Origin: Opeltia flavorubescens
Lineage: Eukaryota > Ascomycota > Lecanoromycetes > Teloschistales > Teloschistaceae
DNA: 64,000 nucleotides
Direction: 5' to 3'
Assembly: GCA_000442125.1 (NCBI GenBank)
Contig: KE546968.1
Location: 833,932 to 897,931 of the forward strand
Shown here: positions 11,467-22,443 of the stretch, piece after piece
Numbering within the stretch: the first letter of the stretch is position 1
Layout: every line of letters starts with the position of its first letter
The notes under the pieces: generated by a model
Told to the model about the DNA's origin: nothing
Seen by the model: only the letters and a program-made list of their open reading frames with translations
Database searches by the model: none
Position numbers and translations under genes: made by a program

Positions 11467-12184
11467 CTAATGGATCTCGTCATACCTTAGGAAAGTTCTT
11501 CCCATCTTCCCGGCTATTATATACCTTGATCCACCAACGATGAACATCCGCCGTACATTGACTTCTGAGCCAATCCCATTCTGTGATTCTTTTGATCTCC
11601 TTTCGGCAATTTGATGATGTCGCTCATTACCAGCCAATCGTCGGTCCGCTCCCACTCGTCTGTCCACAATGACGCATTCAGGATATTCCTCATCGTAACA
11701 AACGGGCTACGATGGCTTGGATTGGGCGCCGCAATCCCCTAGAGGAATGTCGGTGCCTGCCACTCTCCTCGGGTGACTGACTCTTGGTCTCCCTGTCAAT
11801 CACAACCTGCCTTTTGGTTGTCTTTAAGAATTTTGTCGGCCTTCTGGGATTGAAGATAGTGAAAACGATGCCAGAGCCGCAAATTCCTGGCGCTGTTACT
11901 GTACCGTAGGGTAAAACGGCTCCCCTTGTCGTCTCCCTCCATCTCTGGCTGACTCCCTTTAGGCTTCGCTTTAGCTGTTTTGGAAATACAGCCCTAGCAT
12001 GACGATCCATTGGGCCGGAGTGGTATATGCCTACAACTTGCTCTTTGGGATTGGAGTCAATATCCCAGGGGACTTCGGTTAGTCCCGGACCTTGGACGTC
12101 AACCACCAACGGGTTCGCTGACTCCAGGCGTACGTTTGACGATTTTTTGTTTGATTTTGGCGGTGTTTCGTTGTCTGTTGTCAA
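11467..12184 (-). CDS. Possible hypothetical gene, poorly supported
   Basis: Two minus-strand frames read like protein and could be exons of one gene. The first, 11690-12184, includes NPLVVDVQGPGLTEVPWDID. The second ends at 11467 and includes YDEEYPECVIVDRRVG. A splice could join them, with the acceptor near 11700 (ATCGTAG). No ATG starts the upstream frame, so an N-terminal exon would be missing or lost. I recognise no domain. A long frame on the opposite strand (12010-12705) competes with it. Composition is ordinary, not AT-shifted. The stretch adjoins the decayed island, so it may be a remnant. Confidence 0.25.
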
Positions 12185-12903
12185 ATAACGCGGTGATGGA
12201 AGAGTTCCATGACGGGGTCGATTGGAGATCCCTCAATCTTAGAACAGCATCACTCGACAGGAATTTCGAAATGCTCCCGTGTATCTCTTCTGCCGCTTCT
12301 CACTCAGTGAGCTTGCGGATGAGGTTGGCACTCTGCCAGCCTGGTGTGAAAGAGGGAATCAGGCCTCGGGAACGCCGCTCACGGCCCCACGAAATGTGGT
12401 CAGCGCATCGATCCGCATGTCGATACACCCTTCGCAACTTGTTGCAAACCGAGCACAATATCTCGACGTTTCTTGGAATGGTCGTATTCGTGACGACAGC
12501 CTCGAGAGATTTTGAAACACTGCCGATTGATGTAAAGCTGGTAGTAGTATGTGAAGCTTACACTGGTCTCAGGACGCCGAGGACTAGTGACTTCCGTCCA
12601 AGCGAGGATCACGAGTTGTCCGTATGCGTGCGGGCGTTAGTCGTTTGGCAATATCTATCTTGTGGGACCATCAATTGTAAAGAAGGTAACTGTCTGTATT
12701 GCTGAGGTCGTGAGAAAAGTATGATTATGAGAATTGGTATAATCTGGGAAACAATGATTATGAAATGGTTTTCCGATATATAAAGATAGTCTGAGAATCC
12801 ATGATGGTGAAAGGAAAAGCGGATAGGAAGTGATGTGGCTGCTGCAAAAGAATGATAACTTAGTTTCGAGCTTTGATATCAACTCACAATATTCATCAGC
12901 CCT
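12185..12903. other. Gene-free stretch
   Basis: About 700 bp with overlapping short frames on both strands. None has a recognisable motif or a credible start. No repeat or RNA gene was noticed. Confidence 0.45.
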
Positions 12904-13884
12904 CTACCCTGCTGACAAAAAGTTATAGAAGCTGGTTTGGAGAGCTGGATTTAGAGCGTCACTGGCGTGGCCGCACAAGCTCCCAGTGTGGACATCGAAC
13001 AAGTTATAGAAAGCATCGCTCGTGCCGTCAATACATGCCACGTAGTTCGTCATAGGCCAATGTAGGATTTTTGAAGAGGGAACAACCATGATCTTTGGTC
13101 TTTACATATAAATTAACGAGTCATGAACATGTCGTAGCAATGCTGGACAAGGCCTCTGCAGTATCAGTGTCTGAGTCGAGCGATCCTTAAAGTTAACGTT
13201 TCCATTGTTATCCAGAGTGATATTTCCCCTTTGACAGACGCCGAGACCTGTGATCTGGTCCGATTGGTTTTTTGAAGCTGTCTTAATACTGAAAGTCAAG
13301 GAGACGGCGTACTTAAATTAGGAATGATCTCTTCCTGATCTTTCTCAACGATGACATCCATATTAAATTTGGGCATTGGAGACCTCCACAAATCGAAACG
13401 TTGAGTGAGCCTTAGCTGCTGCCTCCATGGAGAAGTATAAAGAAAGTAGATCTGAAATAACATGGGGCCTAAAAAATATAAAAACAGCAGCCTTGACCTT
13501 GTCTAAGATATTGGTAATAGCAGTGCCATTGTTCTTGTACTGTAAGAGCTTGCTTTCCGCCTTTTTACAATCCGTTTTCAGCCATCGCGACGTCTTGGTC
13601 TGCTTTGCAACGGCTTCCTCGCATCTCTTTACGTTCTCTTCAATATTGCCACGGTTAAAACATGCTTTCTTGCTATCAATCTTGGATTTCTTTGGGTTCA
13701 TTTGAGTTCTTCTCCGCTCAGCCTTGGCGTCTTGCTTCAAAATGGATAGCTCTTGTCTGTTTTTCAGGAGGAAGTCTTTCCGGAACGCACCTACATCACT
13801 GTATGATGTGTATTGTTCATTGAATTGTGTACATTGGGTGATCAAACTTTCGGCGGCGGGATGGAGGTGGTGGAGATGGAACAA
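12904..13884 (-). pseudogene. Decayed gene of unknown family, copy 2
   Basis: Fragments in order along the minus strand look like one broken protein. First is a Lys/Glu-rich helical segment of about 140 residues (13884 to about 13490, e.g. EENVKRCEEAVAKQTK). A likely intron GTCAAGG...TTTCAG follows. Next come KFNMDVIVEKDQEE (near 13345), then SLTFSIKTAS and QSDQITGL (about 13300-13240), and a C-terminal segment ending FYNFLSAG with its stop at 12904. In-frame stops and frame changes separate them. One is a TAA near 13107 between SLIYM and RPKIMVV, where CAA would read through; this fits C-to-T RIP mutation. The motifs FNxxxDVIVE-like and QSDQIT recur in the neighbouring copy, so the two are related. 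I do not recognise the family. Confidence 0.5.
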
Positions 13885-13983
13885 TGGGTCCAGTCAGAGA
13901 GACATAAAGAAAGATATATATGGACAAGAACGAAAGCGGTCAATGGAAAAGAAAAATATATATCAAATGTCGTTTCTCATTTT

Positions 13984-15061
13984 AGAGTGAAAATTTCGAC
14001 CGTCCCTGCAGTACTGCCCTCCTCCAACTTCCTCAATTCTTGCTCGAGTGAAGCCACGAGCTCGTTGCGTACCTTGTTGACAGGATATGCGAAACGAACC
14101 TTTCAAGCCCCTTCTCAGCATGGCCGAAAATTTTCACCAGCGGAATAGAGGTCGCCGGAAATTCGGTCATCTCATCCTCGAAGTGATTCAAGTCAAAATC
14201 TTCAGCAATCCTTTCACGCGTATTTGCGTTCAGGTAAGCTTCTCGAGCGATTTTTCAGATGGAATCTTTTTCATTGGCCGCGTGCTTTAAGCAGTAGAGA
14301 TTATGAAGAGGTGAAGAAAGCCTTGAAAGTTATTCATCGAAAGAAAATCACATATAGGTGGCAGAAAAGTTTCCATATCCAGCCTCCCCATGTGAATATG
14401 CGCAGATACAGGAGACTGGCTTTGGGAAAAGTCATGTGCTGGAAAAGATGACGGCGCGACAGGGACGAGATCTCCAATGCTCGACTGTTACCATGTCAGT
14501 GCTAGTATAATCGGTACCTCGACTGTCTATACATACGTCCTCCATTCGAACACCATTTCACGTTGCTGTTGGATGTACGCCTTTCCAAATTGGCGAACTA
14601 TTTGCAGATCCGTGATCTGGTCAGACTGATCATTGCCAGTTCTGCCGACAGTGAAGCTAACTGTACGCAATGCAAAGCGTATAGACGAGTCTTTCCTTTC
14701 TTCGTCTCGACAATGACGTCCACTGTTATATTAAAGCATTGTCCTCCGCCAGTAATAATCAGATCAAGGGAGATACCGCGGTTGCTCTTGCATCGACTGT
14801 GGACCACTACAACCCTCGTCATCTGATAAGGGCCATCTGTGGGAATGCTACCTAGCGATTGTTTCGGTGAAAATCGCACGCACTGGATCACTAACACGAT
14901 TTTTCAGATACTCTTAGAACTCGTCTTCGCCGTTTTGCAACTGATTCATGTAAGCAAGTAGACGGACTTTTGAAAGCGTCTGTATAGCTTTTTGCTCAGA
15001 TTAGGTAGTGTCAAGGGAGTTGAGTTGCTTGCGGGATTTCTCGAGGGCACCGTCCGGTGTG
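13984..15061 (-). pseudogene. Decayed gene of unknown family, copy 1, downstream part (split by transposon)
   Basis: Immediately inside the transposon's left flank the minus strand reads TPDGALEKSRKQLNSLDTT, a TAA, SEQKAIQTLSKVRLLAYMNQ, another TAA after GEDEF, then EYLKNRVSDPVRAIFTETIA. Both stops sit where CAA (Gln) is expected, again like RIP. Further on are GGGQCFNITVDVIVE, NDQSDQITDLQIVRQF, a likely intron GTATGT...AACAG, an HMGRLDMETFLPPICDF segment, and a C-terminal exon. That exon joins FPATSIPL to VRFAYPVNKVRNELV over a 38-bp intron and ends EIFTLK with a stop at 13984. The upstream part lies beyond the transposon at 18532-18730. Function unknown. Confidence 0.55.
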
Positions 15062-15063
15062 TA

Positions 15064-15188
15064 CTGTTATATTCATAATTCTTGAGCCTGGGAGGCACGG
15101 GAGCCATTTGGTTTTTTTTAGTGCCCCGCATATATAAAATAACAATAGAAATCCTATTGCTTTTACTACTACTATAGCTTTTTTAAAT
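15064..15188 (+). repeat. Left terminal inverted repeat (about 125 bp)
   Basis: It pairs with 18405-18529 in inverted orientation without gaps by eye. The outer 69 bp match at 66 positions, and the three differences are transitions. The inner part is more diverged. There this arm mostly carries T or A where the right arm keeps C or G. Confidence 0.85.
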
Positions 15189-18100
15189 TAATTTAAAGCT
15201 GTAATTTCGTTAAATTATTATTTTTTTAATATTACTTTATATATTTAGAAGCTTATTTTATTTAATATATTTTTACTATTTTTAAAAACGCTTTAAAATA
15301 ATATTACCTTCTAATTATTATACGGTAATAATAATAAAACTATTATTACTATTATAAATATTAATTTAATTTAAATTAAAAGAATAAAATATAATTTAAA
15401 GTTATATAATAATATAATACCTTTAAAATTAAATAATTAAAATAGATTATTAATATTAAATAACTACTATTATTAGTACTTTATAAACTTTTTTTATTTT
15501 AAACTTTTTATCTATTAAAATAAAATATAATAGTTCCTTTTTAATAAATTTAATATTATTATTTTATAATTAATAATTAATAAAGTTTTTATTCGGTTTA
15601 AATATAGTAAAAAAAAGGTTTAATATATTATAAAATAGTAAAATAATAATTTATAGAAAAAATAGATAAAAAAATTTATAAAATAATAATTAAATTAATT
15701 AATTTTTTTTAATAAAAGTACGGCTTATAAATAAACTAGTTAATATTAATTATATTAAATTTTTTAGTAATAAAATAATTAATTATTATTTTTTTAATTA
15801 ATAAAAAATTCGAATAAATTTTTTAAAACGAGCCTTTAAAAATTAAATAAAATTTTAACCGGAATAAAAAATAAAATATACTATTAATATTTATTATTAA
15901 TAGTTATATTATTTAAAAAATTTTTTGTAATTTTTATAATATAAAATTATTTAATATTTTTATTAAAAATAAAATATTAATTTATTATAATAATAGTAGC
16001 GGCTTTAAATTAATTATTATAATAAATAATTATTTTATTTATTAATTAATAAAGTTTAAAATAATATATATTAAAATAAAAATAAAATTAATATATTTAT
16101 TATTTTATTTATTAAATTTAAATTTACTAAAAATTTTATTTATAATTTTAAAAATATATATAAAATATAATTATAAATTAACTAGCTTTTATATAAAAAA
16201 AATAGATAGCTTTAATTAATTTTTATATAATATAATAAATAAACGAAATAAAGTAAATAAATTAAATAATTTATTTAATAATATATATATTATTTATAAA
16301 AATAAGTAGTAAATTAAAAAAAACTTATATAATTATTTAAAGAAAAAATTAAAATATATAATTAATTTAATAAAAAAATTTTCTATAATTTTTTATTTTA
16401 ATTTTTAAATAATTATATCTACTAAATCTATTTTAGATTTATATAGCTTATTTTTATCTATTTTTTCTCTAGTAATAGTAGTTATTTATAATAATAAAAG
16501 CTCCTCCGTTATATATTTAAGCGGAAAATTTCTATTTTTTTACTAATAAAATTAAAAGGAAAAAATAGAAAATAAAAATCGTTATTTTAAATATATAGGT
16601 ATTCTTTATAAAATCTTTTATTAGCGGTATTTTTACTTTTTATAAAATTTATTTATATCGCGCGATATTACTATTTAAATATTATAAAATATATTTTATT
16701 TTTTCTATTAATATTTTACTATAATATTATTTTTTTAAATTTAAATAGTTTAAAAATTATAATTTTTATTAAATATTTTTTAAAATGTTTTTTTTAATAC
16801 TATACTTTTATATAATAACTATTAAAAAAACTATTAAATATATTTATTAGATTTATTAAATTTAATAAAACTATTTATTTAAAGTAATTTTTATAAAAAA
16901 CTTTAAAATAAAAAAAATAAAAAAAAAAATATTAAATAAATAGAAACGCTGTATAAAAATATAAAAAAAGTATATAATAATTATATAATATTATAGGCGG
17001 TATTTAAATAGATTTTTTATTTTTTTTTTCTAATATACTTTTAATAAATAGGATTTATAATATTAAATTAACTAATTTATTTATATTTTATATAATAGGT
17101 GGATTTATTTTTTTTTTTTATTTTTTTTTTTTTTTTACTATAATTTAGATAATATTTATAAATAATTTATTATATAATTAAATATAAAAGAATTTTATTT
17201 ATTATTAAACCTTTTTTAATTATTTTAATTTATATAATAGCTAGAAAAAATATAATTTTATAATAGATATTTCTTTTATTCTAATAATATATAAAATTTA
17301 TATTTTTATATAGTTTATAAAAATACTTCTATTTATAAAATAAAATATTTTAAAATATAATATTTAATTTTTTTATTTTATCGCGCGATATTATTTATAT
17401 TACTAATTATTTTATAAAAATACTTTTTTTTAATAAAACCGGAGCGGTATTTTTATATAAAAAAATACTATTATTTATATATATATAAATAAAATAAATA
17501 TTTAGTATTATATTTTTTTTTTTAATATAAAAGGTATTTATCGCTTTTAAATATTTATTCTATTTATTTATAGCGGTAAAATCGTTTTTAATATTATAAA
17601 TATATTTTTTATATATAAAAATTCTATAAAATATTATCTCCGCTTAAATAAAAACTAGATAATATAATAAATATTTATTATTAATATATTATTAAATAAA
17701 TTTATAATATATTAATTTAATTAAATCTAGATTAATTAAATTATTACCTTTTATTTATATATAAAAATTTTAATTTTTTTTAATAAAATTTTTTTTAAAA
17801 ACTATTTTTTATATTAATTTATATAACTTTATTATTTTTTCTTTATTATTTAAAGAAATCGCTAGCTAGAATATTTTATTATTAAACGAATAATAATATT
17901 AGCTATATATAATAGCTATAATAAATATTTCCGTTTAATTAAATAAATTATACTAAAATTAAATAAAAAAAAACTAGCTATTATAAAAATTTAAACGGTA
18001 ATTAAATAAAATATTAAATTAAAATATATTCTAATATATAAATATTTCTATTATACTATAAATATTAAAATCTATTATATATAAAAAATAGGTTTAGCTA

Positions 18101-18404
18101 GTATAGATCTTTATTAGCGAAAAGATATATACGTTTTTTATTAAATTTACCTCCTTTACTTCCGCTTAGAATAGTAATAACGGCGGTAGTAAGCTTTAAA
18201 AAGGTCCTTTAATATTTAATTTAAGCTTAGATTTAGAGAAAATAATAGGATATACTTATAATAAGCCTTTTTTACGCTAGTAAAGTGCTTAGAGGAGCTC
18301 CTTTAGCGGCTACGAGAAAAGAGCCTTAGACCTCCGGCGAGAAGGTATATAAGATAGTATTACGGCTTTAAAATTTCCTAATTAGGCTATAAAAATAGTT
18401 TAGG

Positions 18405-18529
18405 AATTTATATAACTATGGTAGTAGTGGGAGCAATGGGATTTCTATAGTCATTTTGTGTATACGGGGTACTAAAAAAAACCAAATGGCTCCCGTGCCT
18501 CCCAGGCTCAAGAATTATGAATATGACAG
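18405..18529 (-). repeat. Right terminal inverted repeat (about 125 bp)
   Basis: Inverted partner of 15064-15188. It ends ...GAATATGACAG just before the TA at 18530-18531. The inner section is less mutated than the left arm. A short ATG-initiated frame inside each arm (MAPVPPRLKNYEY) is a by-product of the repeat, not a gene. Confidence 0.85.
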
Positions 18530-18531
18530 TA

Positions 18532-18730
18532 ATCCGGCGCATCAAGAGCAGTGTACTGCTCTTTGTCAAAGTCAAAGCATACCAAGCCACAACTCGTCAA
18601 GTTGAATACGAGTTTTCTCGGTTTCGGGCGCCTTCTCACTAGGCTATTAGTGTAATGAAAAAGAATAAAGTCAAAGCGCGAATTGTAATATCATTTCGGC
18701 CTCTTTAACTTTTCTAACCTGTTCAGTCAT
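18532..18730 (-). pseudogene. Decayed gene of unknown family, copy 1, upstream part
   Basis: On the minus strand a likely first exon MTEQ (18730-18719) is followed by a 75-bp intron (18644-18718, donor GTTAGA, CTAAT near the acceptor) and then PSEKAPETEKTRIQLDELW. A one-base shift after LGML leads into FDKEQYTALDAPDY, which stops exactly at the transposon edge. If one TA is kept and the transposon removed, this frame runs straight into TPDGALEK on the far side. This is the evidence that the two flanks were one gene. The frameshift may be real decay or a sequence error. Confidence 0.5.
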
Positions 18731-18882
18731 TGCATTTGTCGGCGCTGCACCAGTGACTGAGGACTGTTGACGGAATGTTGCATGCTACAAATGCCTGGAA
18801 GTACTCCAATTGTGATTTCCATTGGCAGACCGAGGAAACAAAATGGGCGATCGACAGTCTATAAGCTATGTTCGGCATGACT

Positions 18883-19400
18883 TTAGCAGGCATATTCTCT
18901 GAAATCGTAGCGATTGTTATACATAAGTAACGGTCGAAGCCAGACAGTGTCAGTCATCGTCTTGAGACCTACCAAGCTTGTTGCATCGTTCAAGATTTGC
19001 CGAAAAGGGCTTCTTGATGTGCGTTCGGGGAGCTTCAGGATTTCTTTATTTACGTTGGAAAACATCCTGTTTGTTAAACAGCTTTCATATTGCAATTGGC
19101 TCAAGGCGCGCTTGCGCCACCTCTGCTGGCTGGTGGATGCCATCTGCGAAAGAACACGAGTGACTGACTTACACGAAGCCAACCAAACTCTACTTGGAGA
19201 TACGTAGATTTGCTAAAGCTTCCCTCGTAAAACAAAGGGTTGGTACCCAGTGGTAGAAGAATGGAAACCTGAAAGGTGGTAGAAGACGAGTGAGATTGAA
19301 GATAACAAGAGATTTTAACAGGTGAATCACGGAGCAAAGAATAGAGAAGAAAAGAAAAGTTAATGATATGAGGCTCAGGGGTATTATAACGAGACACCAA
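18883..19400 (-). other. Possible gene remnant, unknown
   Basis: Two adjoining minus-strand frames read like protein: LLPLGTNPLFYEGSFSKSTY (within 19101-19400) and NKEILKLPERTSRSPFRQIL (within 18883-19182). A GTGTAAGT...TTTCGCAG segment between them could be an intron. There is no recognisable domain and no clear start. It may be the end of an older gene upstream of copy 1, or chance. Confidence 0.25.
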
Positions 19401-21356
19401 AAGATGGGTTGAGGTTTTTGAGTGGAATGGGAAGAAGAGGCAAACAGAGGATCAGGTCAGGTTGGGCATAGAAAAAAGAAAAGCAACGGTATCACCACTT
19501 GAGAATGTGATCGACCCGGCAATAGACACTGCAGATGTATTCATCAAACACAGCTGCATATTCTGCGTTCAATGTTGAGTTCCTGGGCCAATGATGGGAA
19601 GTCGAACACAAATTGAACGAAGAATATGTCGTTCTCATCGAATTCCTAAGATAGGCATTGATTATTACAGCTATATCCATGGCTATTGCATGTAATAACA
19701 TAGAATATCCTGCAGTCACTTTTGAGTCTTTAAGCCATTGGTGTGGATAGGAACATGACGTACGTGGAGAAAATGTTGTTCGGATTGAATACTGAAATTT
19801 TCATTGAATTTTACTGCGATGATCGCCATCAATCCGTGGATCTCATCTGTACATCATGAGATAATTGAATTTTAGATAATATGCATTGATTAGAAATGGA
19901 CTTTATTAAATGGGTAGGAGATACCGAGCAAGAATTGTACGAACAGATTAATGGGAATACCAGGCCTACACTCAACGTAGATACACAAGAAACACATGTA
20001 GCGTTGCATTTTCTGAGCGAGTACAAATTCGGCTCGAGCCATGATTGATGTCAAAATCTAATAGATTAGCCTCAGCCTAGGCTTCCGTGAATGGTGGACT
20101 CACGGAAACTTCTGGCACGTTTCTTACTAGAGCTTTGATGCATCTCTTAATTCTACATTCAGGAGCTGACCAGCTGAACGAGGAAGAGGCCAATGGTCAA
20201 GCCAGCGCAAACGAGCTCTGAGATCCAGCTCTAAGATCCACTTTGCCATTAAATGTGTAAGCAAATTCAAGAACCCAAACCGAACAAGCACATATATCTG
20301 AATATATAGCAATGACCAAGCGAAGGACACCTCTTTTACTGGATACCCGATCCAGACTCGCTTTAAGTTTCGTAGAAACTGTCTGCATCCTCATTTAGTA
20401 ACGGTGACCCAGAAGTCGATACATTTTTGCTGATTTACGTAGTTCTATTAATTACTTAGTCTATGTATATCAAATCCAAGTTCAAACAGCATGTTGAATA
20501 TCTCGGTCTTCTACGAATCCGCAAATCTCGAAGTGTGACATGAGCCCACATATACCATAGCGATTTTTCAGATTCTTTCGACTGCTGCACTTGATAATGC
20601 CCAATACCCCTGCAACACATCCAAACAAGTACGCTAACATCAATTAGCCCCAGCGGCATATACCATTCGACTGTCGGGTTTGCCAGGACCACTCCTCGTC
20701 TCTTATCTGTTTGCCAGCAGTAATCTGAATTGACTTGGTATACGAGGACAAACATGATTAAATGGTTGTAGTTTACGAGTGTTTCGACGACGTTAAGAGA
20801 ATTATGCATGAAGAGGGTAATACTAGATGCATTATCGAGCTGGTGGGGCCTCTCATGCTGCTTGTCTAGTGGACTCAGTATTGCCGGAATCGAGATATTC
20901 AAACCTAGACAAATTTTGAAAAACAGGAATAGGCCCATCAGCTCGACTCAACGATTTTTGATAGACGTTATGTCGATGTTAACGTTTGTATAGTACTCAC
21001 AACGGCGCTCTAAGGAAAGAAGAAAGAGATTCAGCCACCGAGTACAGCGAGCTGAAAAAGTATCTGTTGTCATACCAGAGATTGAAATTCTACCCGAAAT
21101 GTCGCTCGACTGAGACTGGATCATACGCCCCACTTCAGTTGCAGCAGATGCTCCGACATACTTTGGCTTGGGCTTTGGTGGATCATCAGCAATCGGTAAA
21201 TGGGAATAAGGTCTGCGATTGAATTAGATTCAGGGCTGCCGGGCTTTACGCTGTGGTGCATCGTCTAATGAATCCCGCAAGACCAGAAGAACGCGTCTGA
21301 CTTTACTGTGTACGAACTCTGATGCATCACGACGTTGAACGGGTCCGATGCCCAAG
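19401..21356. other. Gene-poor stretch in the decayed island
   Basis: No supported gene in about 1.95 kb. The longest frame is a minus-strand one of 160 codons with an ATG at 20938 (20456-20938). It contains hydrophobic stretches (LFLFFKICLGL, LIMFVLVY) and could be a small membrane protein or a remnant. I found no motif in it. Composition is normal, not RIP-like. Confidence 0.4.
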
Positions 21357-22443
21357 TTACGGCCTTGCTCTCTTCGCTCGATAGTCTGCCGCTTTGAAAG
21401 TCCACCAAGATGGCCGAATGCTCCCTCGGTCAACGCAGCCAACCATTTGGTGGGTATCACAACGCGTTCGACCAAAACAAGCAGTTACAGACTCCTTTGC
21501 TCTTGCGCAGAAGCGCTCCTGGCTTACATGACCCACAATCTTGGCACCTCGAACATTCTGCACATTATGTGGTGGGGAAAAATGCCAATGAATGTAGCCC
21601 AGACAATAAGACCATAAGACAAACACATCATAAGGAATTAAAGAACGCTGCAATGACTTTCCCATCAGAGATCGTTCATACCATTCTGGTGTTGGCCATG
21701 TATGGCTTCCTAGATAGCTGTTTACCTCCTACTGATCAGCCAAGGCGGGCACCGCGTAGCCAAAGTCGCGCAGTTTTGCGGTCTACTTTGACGGTGATAC
21801 CAGTCCTGTGGAAATATCCAAGGTATTTTCAAATTTAAGACCGTCATGCACGATTCCGGTGGAATGTACAGGGCTTAAACCATGTCCGATATCTAAACAG
21901 AGGTCATAAAGGAGCTCGTATGAAGTAACAACATAATCCTCGCTTCTAACGAATTGAGCCAGATCGCAATGACTTCGCTCAAAAATAATAAGAGGGATAG
22001 ATAACGAGTCAAGGTTCACAGTCTCCAGTGAGTCCAACGACATCTCCCAAGAGAGTAGACTGTACACTGGGGTGTCGCGGTAGGGAGGGGTGGCAAAGCC
22101 GGATTACTTTTCGGAAAGCATAGTGGAGATCGTTTCGCCGCTAATCTACGCTGAGACACTTCACGACGTATTGCGTCCAACGCAGGGCGAAGGACTGTGC
22201 TCTGTATCCAACGTCCTGATGTTGCAGCTCCCAAGCTTTCTCTTTAAACTCTTAAGTGACGCCGTACACATTGCCTCGGCCTCCATGGCTAAGAGGAGTA
22301 GGAAATTTCTGTTTGAAGTCGGATGGACTTCGAATCTGGTATTTGGTTGGTATAAAGATGTCCAAGAGCGATTCAAATCGGATAGAGATTGCTAAGCGAT
22401 TGCTAGACGCCTTGGGCGATAAGATCGGGATTTTGTAGGACAT
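21357..22443 (-). pseudogene. Decayed protein-kinase-like gene
   Basis: Kinase landmarks appear in the right order on the minus strand but in different frames. SRFESLLDIF-like sequence and IPTKYQIRSPSDFKQKFPTP lead into a glycine loop, HGGRGNVYGVT. An in-frame TAA (22252-22254) follows, then EFKEKAWELQHQD, a TAG, and VIRLCHPSL. After a frame change come SLSIPLIIFERSHCDLAQFV and the catalytic-loop region VHSTGIVHDGLKFEN, where HGDLKPEN would be expected. After another stop come LRDFGYAV, the DFG segment, and SYLGSHTWPTPEWYERS. This resembles the kinase domains of fungal incompatibility or STAND-type proteins, but that placement is from memory. Two nonsense codons, frameshifts and a scrambled catalytic loop make it non-functional. 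Confidence 0.75.

Larger units (their letters stand above)
15064..18529. mobile_element. RIP-degraded DNA transposon with TA target-site duplication
   Basis: An AT-rich block of 3466 bp is bounded by long terminal inverted repeats, each directly flanked by TA (15062-15063 and 18530-18531). The outer ends read CTGT(T/C)ATATTCATAATTC. TA duplication with CTGT/ACAG termini is the pattern of Tc1/mariner/pogo-type elements, though 3.5 kb is long for that group, so it may be composite. The interior is saturated with C-to-T and G-to-A changes: CpA and TpG are almost absent and no reading frame survives, so no transposase can be recognised. The least degraded interior part is about 18120-18400. The copy is certainly immobile by itself. 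Confidence 0.8.

Noticed and set aside
12010-12705. 231-codon plus-strand frame
   Set aside because: Begins with a non-ATG codon, has no recognisable motif, and overlaps a competing minus-strand frame. Amino-acid composition is not convincing.
14946-15131. Short frame MAPVPPRLKNYEYNS... on the minus strand, repeated as MAPVPPRLKNYEYDS... on the plus strand at 18486
   Set aside because: At first it looked like an inverted pair of gene starts. The ATG and following codons lie entirely inside the transposon's terminal inverted repeats, and each frame ends soon after leaving the repeat.
16656-17393. TIR-like pairing around the two CGCGCG palindromes
   Set aside because: Flanking similarity is only what AT-rich sequence gives by chance; no convincing arm beyond 15 bp.
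20456-20938. 160-codon minus-strand frame with hydrophobic stretches
   Set aside because: It has an ATG but no motif, no supporting splice context and lies in the decayed island. Noted under the region instead of called as a gene.
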